From Streptomyces noursei ATCC 11455 (GTDB lineage Bacteria > Actinomycetota > Actinomycetes > Streptomycetales > Streptomycetaceae): a DNA stretch of 64,000 nucleotides. The stretch lies in NCBI RefSeq assembly GCF_001704275.1, contig NZ_CP011533.1, forward strand, positions 3,348,001 to 3,412,000. Reading direction: 5' to 3'. Shown here in pieces: positions 16,452-25,300 of the stretch; positions within the stretch are counted from its first letter, which is position 1, and each line of letters starts with the position of its first letter. Under the pieces are notes generated by a model, which was not told where the DNA came from, ran no database searches, and saw nothing but the letters and a program-made list of their open reading frames with translations. The translations under genes and the position numbers were made by a program.

Positions 16452-17090
16452 GTGGCTCAGTTTCGGCTCCAAGGGAGCAAGGTGCTCGCCGTCGACCTCG
16501 CGGGCGACGCCGTCAAGGCGAAGAACGGCGCGATGGTCGCCTACGACGGCCGGATGACCTTCAAGAAGATGACCGGCGGCGGCGAGGGGCTGCGCGGCAT
16601 GGTCACCCGGCGGCTGACGGGTGAGCAGATGACCGTGATGGAGGTGAAGGGCCAGGGCACCTGCTATTTCGCCGACCGCGCCAGCGAGATCAACCTGGTC
16701 CGCCTCCAGGGCGAGAAGCTGTTCGTGGAGGCCAGCAACCTGCTGTGCACCGAGGCGGCGCTGCACACCGGCACGACGTTCACGGGGCTGCGCGGCGCCT
16801 CGCAGGGCAACGGCCTGTTCACCACCACCGTGGAGGGCCACGGGCAGGCCGCGCTCACCTCCGACGGCCCGGCCGTGGTGCTCCGGGTCACCAAGCAGTA
16901 CCCCCTCCAGGTCGACCCGGGCGCGTACATCGCGCACACCGGCCACCTGAAGCAGCACTTCCAGTCCGGAGTGAACTTCCGCACGTTCCTCGGCGAGGGC
17001 TCCGGCGAGGCGTTCCAGATCCGCTTCGAGGGCGAGGGGCTGGTCTATGTGCAGCCCAGCGAGCGCAACACCGTGGGAGGTGAGGTCTGA
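16452..17090 (+). CDS. AIM24 family protein, first of three tandem copies
   Basis: 212-residue all-beta protein of the AIM24 (DUF124/TRAP-like) family. Typical features are a repeated strand-rich pattern (FADRASEINLVRLQGEKLFVEASNLLC), the phrase GLFTTTVEGHGQAAL, and YIAHTGHLKQHF near the end. Its biochemical role in bacteria is not established. The start is a GTG with TACCGT seven bases upstream and no ribosome-binding site, so the message is probably leaderless. The stop overlaps the ATG of the next AIM24 gene. Confidence 0.85.
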   Translation: MAQFRLQGSKVLAVDLAGDAVKAKNGAMVAYDGRMTFKKMTGGGEGLRGMVTRRLTGEQMTVMEVKGQGTCYFADRASEINLVRLQGEKLFVEASNLLCTEAALHTGTTFTGLRGASQGNGLFTTTVEGHGQAALTSDGPAVVLRVTKQYPLQVDPGAYIAHTGHLKQHFQSGVNFRTFLGEGSGEAFQIRFEGEGLVYVQPSERNTVGGEV

Positions 17091-17773
17091 TGCCGTTCAC
17101 GGCCCTCAACTCCCGCATGGTGGAAGCCAGGATCGTCCCCGGGCAGCGGCTGTTCAGCCAGCGCGGCGCGATGCTCGCCTACCGCGGCGAGGTCACCTTC
17201 ACCCCCAACATCCAGGGCGGCCAGGGCGGCCTCGGCTCCATGATCGGCCGCCGGATCGCCGGCGAGGCCACGCCCCTGATGACCGTCGAGGTCGCCCAAG
17301 GTCCGCACGGTCGGGGAGGCACCCCCACCGCCACGGTGATGTTCGGGTACGGCGGCCACCACGTCCAGGTCGTCGACCTGACCGGCGACACGCTCTATGT
17401 GGAGGCCGACCGCCTGCTGGCCTTCGACGGTTCCCTGTCCCAGGGCACGATGTTCATGGGCGCGCAGGGCGGGGTGATGGGCATGGTACGCGGACAGGTC
17501 ACCGGCCAGGGCCTGTTCACCACCACCCTGCAGGGCCACGGTTCGGTCGCGGTGATGGCCCACGGCGGCGTCATCGAGCTGCCGATCACCCCCGAGCGCC
17601 CGGTCCACGTCGACCCGCAGGCGTATGTCGCGCACCGCGGCGACGTCCGCAACCGCCTGTCCACCGCCATCGGTTGGCGCGAGATGATCGGCCGCGGCTC
17701 GGGCGAGGCGTTCCAACTGGAGCTGTCCGGCCGGGGCACCGTCTACGTACAGGCGTCGGAGGAGAAGCTGTGA
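17090..17773 (+). CDS. AIM24 family protein, second of three tandem copies
   Basis: 227-residue AIM24 protein with the same core as its neighbours (GLFTTTLQGHGSVAVMAHGG, YVAHRGDVRNRL, GSGEAFQLELSGRGTVYVQASEEKL). An insert of about 15 residues rich in Gly, His and Thr occurs near position 65-80 (GPHGRGGTPTATVMFGYGGHH). It overlaps the first copy by one base and the third by four, so all three products are coupled and probably made in similar amounts. Confidence 0.85.
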   Translation: MPFTALNSRMVEARIVPGQRLFSQRGAMLAYRGEVTFTPNIQGGQGGLGSMIGRRIAGEATPLMTVEVAQGPHGRGGTPTATVMFGYGGHHVQVVDLTGDTLYVEADRLLAFDGSLSQGTMFMGAQGGVMGMVRGQVTGQGLFTTTLQGHGSVAVMAHGGVIELPITPERPVHVDPQAYVAHRGDVRNRLSTAIGWREMIGRGSGEAFQLELSGRGTVYVQASEEKL

Positions 17774-18543
17774 CCGGTCCCGTCGTCCACGACGTCCACT
17801 CGTTGCCCTCCGACGACAACGTCAATCCGTATGCCTTCAGCGTCGACCTCGACGGCCAGTGGTTCCTGCAGAAGGGGAAGATGATCGCCTACTACGGGCA
17901 GATCGACTTCCACGGCATCGGACACGGCCGCCTGGACCGCCTGATCGCCGGAAGTTTCCATTCGCCACTGCACGCCGCGGACTGGGTGGTCGCCGAGGGG
18001 CGGGGCAAGATGCTCCTCGCTGACCGGTCGTTCGACATCAATTCCTATGATCTGGATGAGGGCAACCTCACTATTCGCTCCGGCAACGTGCTCGCCTTTC
18101 AGCCATCTCTGTCGCTGAAGCAATCGATCATCCCGGGCTTCCTCACGCTCATCGGCACGGGCACGTTCGTGGCCGCCTCCAACGGTCCCGTGGTGTTCGT
18201 CGAGCCCCCGATCCGGGTGGACCCGCAGGCCCTCGTCGGCTGGGCCGACTGCCCCTCCCCCTGCCACCACTACGACCATCAGTACCTGCGGGGATTCCTG
18301 GGCGGCCTGCGCGCCCACACCGGCATCGGCGGCGCCTCCGGCGAGGAGCACCAGTTCGAGTTCACCGGCGCCGGCACGGTTCTGCTGCAGTCCACGGAGC
18401 AGTTGATGCCGGAGCGGGCGACCGGTGCGCTGCCGGCGGAGGAGGGTGTGCCGGGCGGCGGCGCGCCGACTGCGGAAAGTGGCTCACAACTGCCGCAGCC
18501 GCCCGGCGGCCTCGGGGGGCTTCAGCGCCGCTTCGGGCTGTGA
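17770..18543 (+). CDS. AIM24 family protein, third of three tandem copies
   Basis: 257-residue, most diverged AIM24 copy. The beta-rich core spans ~20-210 (QKGKMIAYYGQIDF, FVAASNGPVVFVEPPIRVDPQALVGWADC, HQFEFTGAGTVLLQSTEQL). It has a CPSPCHHYDHQY insertion with possible metal ligands (two Cys, three His) and a Gly/Pro/Gln tail of ~45 residues. The GTG start overlaps the stop of the second copy (GTGA). Cys/His ligands are seen only in this copy, so the three proteins may form a hetero-oligomer with one metal-binding member; that is an inference. Confidence 0.83.
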   Translation: MTGPVVHDVHSLPSDDNVNPYAFSVDLDGQWFLQKGKMIAYYGQIDFHGIGHGRLDRLIAGSFHSPLHAADWVVAEGRGKMLLADRSFDINSYDLDEGNLTIRSGNVLAFQPSLSLKQSIIPGFLTLIGTGTFVAASNGPVVFVEPPIRVDPQALVGWADCPSPCHHYDHQYLRGFLGGLRAHTGIGGASGEEHQFEFTGAGTVLLQSTEQLMPERATGALPAEEGVPGGGAPTAESGSQLPQPPGGLGGLQRRFGL

Positions 18544-18606
18544 ACGGTAGTCTGCGGACGGTGACCTCGAACGTCTGATCAACCGCGGGCCCCGGCCGAC
18601 TTCCGC

Positions 18607-18646
18607 AATGTCACACGCCACAACTAAATGTCACACGCCACAACTA
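18607..18646. repeat. Perfect tandem duplication of 20 bp upstream of a MarR gene
   Basis: AATGTCACACGCCACAACTA occurs twice back to back (18607-18626, 18627-18646) with no mismatch. It lies immediately upstream of the -35 region of the MarR gene at 18682. The exact 20-bp phase puts both copies on nearly the same DNA face, which fits a duplicated operator. Confidence 0.8.
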
Positions 18647-18647
18647 A

Positions 18648-18675
18648 TTTACTATTCAACTTTCACGGGTAGAAT
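18648..18675 (+). promoter_or_regulatory. Predicted promoter of the second MarR gene
   Basis: TTTACT at 18648-18653 and TAGAAT at 18670-18675, separated by 16 bases. The ATG follows six bases after the -10, and no ribosome-binding site is present, so transcription probably starts at the initiation codon. Confidence 0.5.
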
Positions 18676-18681
18676 TCATCC

Positions 18682-19158
18682 ATGACGACCGACAGCGACA
18701 CTCCCTGGCTGACCGACCAGGAGCAGCGTGCCTGGCGCACCCATCTGGACGTCAGCAGACTGCTGATGCACCAACTGGAACGCGATCTCCAGCCGTTCGG
18801 CCTGACCAACAACGACTACGAGATCCTGGTCAACCTCTCCGAGGCCGAGGACCACCGGCTGCGGATGAGCGACCTGGCCGCCAGCACGCTGCAGTCCAAG
18901 AGCCGCCTCTCGCACCAGATCACCCGCATGGAGAACGCCGGCCTGGTGCGCCGCGAAAGCTGCGAGTCGGACCGTCGTGGACTCTACGCCGTCCTCACCG
19001 AAGAAGGCTGGGAGACGATGCGCCGGGTCGCCCCGCACCACGTCGCCTCGGTCCGCCGCCACTTCATCGACCTCTTCGCCGCCGAGGACCTGGAGTCCTT
19101 CCGCTCCTCCCTCGCCCCGGTGGCGGAACACCTGCGCAAGCACCGCGGCAACCCCTGA
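18682..19158 (+). CDS. MarR-family transcriptional regulator
   Basis: 158-residue regulator. The winged helix is at about 45-110: GLTNNDYEILVNLSEAEDHRLRMSDLAASTLQSKSRLSHQITRMENAGLVRRESCESDRRGLYAVLTEEG. The ATG at 18682 is probably the first base of the message. The tandem 20-bp repeat just upstream may be its own binding site. It faces meaB tail to tail across a hairpin. Ligand and targets are unknown. Confidence 0.9.
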   Translation: MTTDSDTPWLTDQEQRAWRTHLDVSRLLMHQLERDLQPFGLTNNDYEILVNLSEAEDHRLRMSDLAASTLQSKSRLSHQITRMENAGLVRRESCESDRRGLYAVLTEEGWETMRRVAPHHVASVRRHFIDLFAAEDLESFRSSLAPVAEHLRKHRGNP

Positions 19159-19178
19159 CGCCGACCACCGGGGCGCCA

Positions 19179-19201
19179 CCGGGGCCGCGGACGGGCCCCG
19201 G
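19179..19201. terminator. 8-bp hairpin between the MarR gene and meaB
   Basis: CCGGGGCC pairs with GGCCCCGG across a seven-base loop, in the 97-bp gap between the two convergent stops. Confidence 0.5.
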
Positions 19202-19255
19202 CACCGCCAGGGCCCGGCGGCACGGGAGGCCACCGCGGCCCCGACGCCCGAAGGC

Positions 19256-20230
19256 TCACGAACCAGCCGTCTGGGCCCCGTTCGTCAGCCCCTCCACCAG
19301 TTCGTCCGCCGCCCGATAGGGATCGGTGTCGCCGGCGACGATGCGCTCGGCCAGCGCGTCCAGGTGGCGGTCGCCGGACAGGTCGCCGATCCGGGAGCGC
19401 AGCGCGGTGACGGCGATCGTCTCGACCTCGCGGGCCGCCCGCGCCAGCCGTCGCCGCGCCAGCACGCCCCGCTCCTCCATCCAGGCCCGGTGCTTCTCCA
19501 GGGCCTCGACGACCTCGTCGATGCCCTCCGCGCGCGCCGCCACCGTCTTGACGATCGGGGGCCGCCAGTCACCGGGCGCCCGGGACTCGCCCAGGCCCAG
19601 CATGTGGTTCAGCTCGCGCGCGGTGGCGTCGGCGCCGTCCCGGTCGGCCTTGTTGACGACGTAGACGTCGCCGATCTCCAGGATCCCGGCCTTGGCGGCC
19701 TGGATGCCGTCGCCCATCCCGGGGGCCAGCAGCACCACGCTGGTGTCGGCCTGGGAGGCGATCTCGACCTCCGACTGGCCGACGCCCACGGTCTCCACCA
19801 GGATCACGTCGCAGCCGGCGGCGTCCAGCACCCGGATCGCCTGCGGGGCGGCCCAGGCCAGCCCGCCGAGATGGCCGCGGGTGGCCATCGAGCGGATGTA
19901 GACGCCGGGGTCGGAGGCGTGCTCGCTCATCCGGACCCGGTCGCCGAGCAGCGCGCCACCGGAGAACGGCGAGGACGGGTCGACGGCGAGCACGCCGACC
20001 CGTTTGCCGGCCTTGCGGTAGGCGGTGACCAGCGCGGACGTCGTGGTGGACTTGCCGACGCCGGGCGACCCGGTGAGTCCGACCACGTACGCGCCGCCGG
20101 TCAGCGGCGCCAGTGTCGCCATCACCTCGCGCAGCTCCGGCGCCGCTCCCTCGACGAGGGAGATCAGCCGGGCCACCGCCCTCGGGCGGCCCTGCCGGGC
20201 CTGTTCCACCAGCTGGGGGACGTCCACCAT
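19256..20230 (-). CDS. meaB: MeaB-type G-protein chaperone of B12-dependent acyl-CoA mutases
   Basis: 324-residue cytoplasmic P-loop GTPase of the MeaB/ArgK/MMAA family. Walker A is GSPGVGKST at 54-62. The switch and family signatures are AVDPSSPFSGGALLGDRVRM, DVILVETVGVGQSE, and the base-specificity motif NKAD. MeaB proteins use GTP to gate delivery of adenosylcobalamin to methylmalonyl- or isobutyryl-CoA mutases and to protect them from inactivation. AAGGAG lies ten bases before the ATG. It follows the acetyl-CoA acetyltransferase gene in the same direction; icmA is 8 kb away. Confidence 0.93.
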   Translation of the reverse strand: MVDVPQLVEQARQGRPRAVARLISLVEGAAPELREVMATLAPLTGGAYVVGLTGSPGVGKSTTTSALVTAYRKAGKRVGVLAVDPSSPFSGGALLGDRVRMSEHASDPGVYIRSMATRGHLGGLAWAAPQAIRVLDAAGCDVILVETVGVGQSEVEIASQADTSVVLLAPGMGDGIQAAKAGILEIGDVYVVNKADRDGADATARELNHMLGLGESRAPGDWRPPIVKTVAARAEGIDEVVEALEKHRAWMEERGVLARRRLARAAREVETIAVTALRSRIGDLSGDRHLDALAERIVAGDTDPYRAADELVEGLTNGAQTAGS

Positions 20231-20283
20231 CGCGCTCGGCTCCTTCGACCTCGACTCACTGGCTGGTACGCGCTGCTCCCGCG

Positions 20284-20310
20284 CCGCGCGCCGGCACCCG
20301 GCCGGCGCGC
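20284..20310 (-). terminator. 10-bp G+C hairpin between the thiolase gene and meaB
   Basis: CGCGCGCCGG pairs with CCGGCGCGCG across a seven-base loop, eight bases beyond the thiolase stop codon. It would reduce, though perhaps not abolish, read-through into meaB. Confidence 0.65.
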
Positions 20311-20317
20311 GGGCCCG

Positions 20318-21520
20318 TCACTTGCCCGGTACGCGGAGGATCAGCGCGTCGCCCTGGCCGCCGCCCCCGCACAGGGCCGCGGCACCGATGCCGCCGCCGC
20401 GCCGCCGCAGCTCCAGCGCGAGATGCAGCACGATACGGGCGCCGGACATGCCGATGGGGTGCCCCAGCGCGATGGCACCACCGTTGACATTCACCTTTTC
20501 CGGGGAGACCCCGAGGTCCTTCATTGACTGCACGGCGACCGCCGCGAACGCCTCGTTGATCTCGATCAGGTCAAGATCTTCGACGCCGAGGCCGTCCTTG
20601 GCGAGCGCGTGGTTGATGGCGTTGGACGGCTGCGACTGGAGGGAGTTGTCCGGGCCGGCGACATTGCCGTGCGCGCCGATCTCGGCGATCCACTCCAGGC
20701 CCAGCTCCTCGGCCTTGGCCTTGCTCATGACGACCACGGCGGCGGCGCCGTCGGAGATCTGCGAGGACGTGCCCGCGGTGATCGTGCCGTCCTTGGCGAA
20801 GGCCGGCCGCAGCTTGCCGAGGCTCTCCGCGGTGGTCTCGGCGCGGATGCCCTCGTCCTTGCTGAAGAGCACCGGCTCGCCCTTGCGCTGCGGGATCTCC
20901 ACGGGGGTGATCTCCGCCTCGAACAGGCCGTTCTTCTGGGCGGCCGCGGCCCGCTGGTGGGAGCGCGCGGCGATCTCGTCCTGCTCGGCGCGGCCGATAC
21001 CCAGACGGGTGTTGTGCTTCTCGGTCGACTCACCCATCGCGATGCCCTCGAAGGCGTCGGTGAGGCCGTCGTGCGCCATCGCGTCGAGCATCTCCACCGC
21101 GCCGTACTTGAAGCCCTCGCGGGACTTCGGCAGCAGGTGCGGGGCGTTGGTCATGGACTCCTGGCCGCCGGCGACGACGACGTCGAACTCGCCCGCGCGG
21201 ATGAGCTGGTCGGCCAGGGCGATGGCGTCCAGGCCGGAGAGGCAGACCTTGTTGACGGTCAGCGCGGGGACGTTCATCGGGATGCCGGCCTTGACCGCGG
21301 CCTGACGCGCCGGGATCTGCCCCGCCCCGGCCTGCAGGACCTGGCCCATGATCACGTACTGCACCTGGTCGCCGCCGATACCCGCGCGGTCCAGCGCCGC
21401 CTTGATGGCCACTCCGCCCAGGTCGGCCCCGGAGAAGGTGCGCAGTGAACCGAGGAGCCGGCCCATGGGCGTGCGGGCGCCGGCCACGATGACCGAGGTG
21501 GTGCCGTTCGTTGCAGACAT
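20318..21520 (-). CDS. atoB: Acetyl-CoA C-acetyltransferase (thiolase II)
   Basis: 400-residue thiolase. The acylated Cys93 lies in KVCLSG. The C-terminal signatures are [21 protein letters not shown] (catalytic His) and CGGGGQG (second Cys). The enzyme condenses two acetyl-CoA to acetoacetyl-CoA or runs in reverse. With the 3-hydroxybutyryl-CoA dehydrogenase at 39330 it can start the route from acetyl-CoA to butyryl-CoA that feeds IcmA and the ethylmalonyl-CoA pathway. The start at 21520 is preceded by AAAGGAAGG. The gene diverges from the methylmalonyl-CoA epimerase gene. Confidence 0.93.
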   Translation of the reverse strand: MSATNGTTSVIVAGARTPMGRLLGSLRTFSGADLGGVAIKAALDRAGIGGDQVQYVIMGQVLQAGAGQIPARQAAVKAGIPMNVPALTVNKVCLSGLDAIALADQLIRAGEFDVVVAGGQESMTNAPHLLPKSREGFKYGAVEMLDAMAHDGLTDAFEGIAMGESTEKHNTRLGIGRAEQDEIAARSHQRAAAAQKNGLFEAEITPVEIPQRKGEPVLFSKDEGIRAETTAESLGKLRPAFAKDGTITAGTSSQISDGAAAVVVMSKAKAEELGLEWIAEIGAHGNVAGPDNSLQSQPSNAINHALAKDGLGVEDLDLIEINEAFAAVAVQSMKDLGVSPEKVNVNGGAIALGHPIGMSGARIVLHLALELRRRGGGIGAAALCGGGGQGDALILRVPGK

Positions 21521-21657
21521 ACGATGCGGCCTTCCTTTGCAGGGAAGTTAACGAGGGTTCCCGTCAATGTACTGAGGGGTAGTCGCCGGGTCACCGGCAA
21601 GCGGGTGTGATCGCGCGCACGTTGCGTAACCAGCCGTGCGGGCGGTGCACTGGAGCC

Positions 21658-22098
21658 ATGCTGACGCGAATCGACCACATCGGGATCGCCTGTTCCGACC
21701 TCGACAGGACCGTCGAGTTCTACCGTGCCACGTATGGCTTCGAGGTGTTCCACACCGAGGTCAACGAGGAGCAGGGGGTCCGCGAGGCCATGCTCAAGAT
21801 CAACGAGACGTCGGACGGCGGCGCCTCGTATCTGCAGCTGCTGGAGCCGACCCGGGAGGATTCCGCGGTGGGCAAGTGGCTGGCCAAGAACGGCGAGGGC
21901 GTGCACCACATCGCCTTCGGCACGGCGGACGTCGACGAGGACTCCGAAGCCATCCGCGGCAAGGGCGTCCGGGTGCTCTACGACGAACCGCGGCGGGGTT
22001 CGATGGGGTCGCGGATCACCTTCCTGCACCCCAAGGACTGCCACGGTGTGCTGACCGAACTCGTCACCGCCGCGCCCCCGGACGCGACTGACCACTGA
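21658..22098 (+). CDS. mce: Methylmalonyl-CoA epimerase
   Basis: 146-residue vicinal-oxygen-chelate (glyoxalase-fold) protein. The metal-ligand pattern is present: His in RIDHIGIAC near the N-terminus, Gln in YLQLLEP, His in GEGVHHIAF and Glu near LTELV. It interconverts (2R)- and (2S)-methylmalonyl-CoA, joining propionyl-CoA carboxylation to the B12-dependent mutase and to polyketide extender supply. TGGAG precedes the ATG. It diverges from the thiolase gene and is followed by scy after 208 bp. Confidence 0.92.
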   Translation: MLTRIDHIGIACSDLDRTVEFYRATYGFEVFHTEVNEEQGVREAMLKINETSDGGASYLQLLEPTREDSAVGKWLAKNGEGVHHIAFGTADVDEDSEAIRGKGVRVLYDEPRRGSMGSRITFLHPKDCHGVLTELVTAAPPDATDH

Positions 22099-22306
22099 CC
22101 TTCCGCTTCCCCGGCCGGTAGAGTGCAGCTTCGGTCGGGGTACGGGAATGGGGCTCGGTCCATACTCTGCCGATGATCTGACACCATTTCTTCGGAAGGG
22201 TCAGCTCCGAAGGGCGCGAGTTCGGTACGCGGTGACGTGTACGGAACCCGCGCTGCAGCGCCGGAGCCGGCCGCCGCCATGACCAGGGGACGGATGGGAC
22301 CGCGCA

Positions 22307-25300
22307 GTGCGGGGCAACGAGCGCCAGGAGCGTCAGTGGGCTGAGGTCGATCACCTCTCGCAGTTCGAAGCCGAGATGGAGCGGCTGAAGACCGAGCGGG
22401 ACAAGGCCGTCCAGCACGCCGACGACCTCGGGTACCAGGTCGAGGTGCTGCGCGCCAAGCTCCACGAGGCGCGCCGCAACCTCGCGTCCCGGCCTGCCTA
22501 CGACAACCTCAGCCACCAGGCCGAACAGCTGCTGCGCAACGCGCAGATCCAGGCCGACCAGCTGCGTTCGGACGCCGAGCGCGAGGTGCGCGAGGCACGC
22601 GCGCAGACCCAACGGCTGCTCCAGGAGTCGGCCGAGCGGCAGGCCCGGATGGAGGCCGAGCTGCACGCCGAGGCGGTCAGCCGTCGGCAGCGGCTCGACG
22701 AGGAACTCAACGAGCGCCGGCAGACCGTCGAGTCGCACGTCAACGAGAACGTGGCGTGGGCGGAACAGCTGCGGGCCCGTACGGAGTCCCAGGCCCGTCG
22801 GCTGATGGAGGAGTCCCGGGCGGAGGCCGAGCAGGCGCTGGCGGCGGCGCGCGCCGAGGCGCAGCGGCTGGCCGAGCGGGCCCGGGAACGGCTGGGCACC
22901 GCCGCGGAAGAGGCCCGCACCGAAGCGGAATCCATCCTGCGCCGGGCGCGGACGGACGCCGAGCGACTGCTGAACGCGGCGTCGAGCCAGGCCCAGGAGG
23001 CCACCGACCAGGCGGAGCAGCTGCGTTCGACGGCCGGTGCGGAGGCGGAGGAGGCACGCCGGCAGGCGACCGAGTTGACGCGGTCCGCCGAGGCGCGGGT
23101 GCAGGAGGCCGATGCGGCGCTGCGCGCGGCGCGCGCCGAGGCGGAGAAGCTCGTCGAGGAGGCGCAGCAGTCGGCCGCCAAGCGGCTGTCGGCGGCCGAG
23201 ACGGAGAACGAGCAGCGCACCCGTACGGCCAAGGCTGAGGTGGCCCGGCTGGTCGCGGAGGCGACCAAGGAGGCCGAGGCGCTGCGGGCCGAGGCCGAGG
23301 CGCTGCGGGCGGACGCCCGGGGCGAGTCGGAGCGACTGCTGTCCGAGGCGCAGGAGTCGGCGCGGTCGCGGGCCGCCGAGGACTCCGCTGCGCAGCTGGC
23401 GAAGGCCGCGCGGGCCGCCGAGGAGATCCTGACCAAGGCGTCCGAGGACGCCAAGGCCACCACGAAGGCCGCCGTCGAGGAGGCCGAGCGGCTGCGCCAC
23501 GAGGCCGAGGCGGAGGCCGACCGGCTGCGCGAGCAGGCGCACGACACCGCCGAGCAGCTCAAGGGCGCGGCGAAGAACGACACCAAGGAGTACCGCGCCA
23601 AGACCGCCGAACTCCAGGAGGAGGCACGGCGGCTGCGCGGCGAGGCCGAGCAGCTGCGGGCGGACGCGGTCGCCGAGGGCGAGCGGATCCGCGGTGAGGC
23701 GCGCCGGGAGGCGGTCCAGCAGATCGAGGAGGCGGCCGGGACCGCCGAGGACCTGTTGGCGAAGGCCAAGTCCGATGCCGAGGAGACCCGTTCGGGTGCG
23801 GTCGCGGACAGCGAGCGGGTGCGGACCGAGGCCATCGAGCGGGCGGCCGCGCTGCGGCGGCAGGCCGAGGAGGCGCTGGAGCGGGCACGTAGCGAGGCCG
23901 AGCAGCTGCTGTTGGAGGGCACCCAGGCCGCCGAGGAGCTGACGGGCGAGGCGGAGAAGAGCGCGGCGAAGCTGCGCGCGGAGGCCGAGGAGGCCGCCGA
24001 GGAGCGCCGGGCCGAGGCCCAGGCGGAGCGGGACCGGCTGCGCGGCGAGGCCGAGGAGAAGCTGACGGCGGCCGAGGAGTCGCTGCGTCAGGCGCGTGCG
24101 GAGGCCGAGCAGCTGCGTCGGGAGACGCAGGAGGAGGCCGCGCGGCTCAAGGCGGAGGCCGCCGAGCGGCGTCGGTCGTTGCAGCAGCAGGCCGAGGACG
24201 AGGCCGAGCGGCTGCGGTCGGAGGCGGCCGGGGACGCTTCGGCGGCCCGGTCGGAGGCCGAGGCGGCGGCGGCGCGGCTGCGCAGCGAGGCGGCGGCCGA
24301 GGCCGAGCGGCTCAAGGCGGAGGCGCAGGAGACCGCGGACCGGGTGCGTGCGGAGGCGGCGGCCGCCGCGGAGCGTACGGGCACGGAGGCCGCGGAGGCG
24401 CTCGCCGAGGCGCAGGAGGAGGCCGCGCGGCGGCGCCGGGAGGCCGAGCAGCTGCTGGGCGAGGCCCGCGAGGAGGCCCATCAGGAGCGGACGGCCGCGC
24501 GGGAGCAGAGCGAGGAGTTGCTGGCGTCGGCCCGTACGCGGGTCAGTGAGGCGCAGGCGGAGGCCGAGCGGCTGGTCGAGGAGGCGGACCGGCGCGCGGC
24601 GGAGCTGGTGGCGACGGCCGAGCAGACCGCGCAGCAGGTGCGGGACGCGGTCTCGGGGCTGCGCGAGCAGGCCAACGAGGAGATCGCCGGGCTGCGTTCG
24701 GCGGCCGAGCACGCCGCGGAGCGGACGAAGTCCGAGGCGCAGGAGGAGGCGGACCGGGTCCGCGCGGACGCCTACGCGGAGCGGGAGCGGGCGTCGGAGG
24801 ACGCCGCGCGGGTCCGGCACGAGGCGCAGGAGGCGACGGAGGCTGCCAAGTCCCTTGCCGAGCGCACGGTTTCGGAGGCCATCGAGGAGGGCGAGCGGCT
24901 GCGGGCGGAGGCGGCCGAGGTCCTCGACGAGGCGCGCCGGGACGCCAACACGGCGCGCACCGAGGCCGCCGAACAGGCCGACCGCCTGCTCACCGAGGCC
25001 ACCACCGAGGCCGAAAAGCTCGTCACGGACGCCACCGCCAAGGCCGAGGAGCTGCGGGCGGAGGCCGCCGAGGTCCTCGACGAGGCCCGTCGGAACGCCA
25101 ACACGGCGCGCACCGAGGCCGCCGAACAGGCCGACCGCCTGCTCACCGAGGCCACCACCGAGGCTGAAAAGCTCGTCACGGACGCCACCGCCAAGGCGGA
25201 GAAGCTGGTCGGGGACGCCACGGCGAAGGCGCAGCAGCTGCGCACCGACGCGTCGGACGCGCTGGCGTCGGCGGAGCAGGACGCGGCGCGGGCCCGGGCC

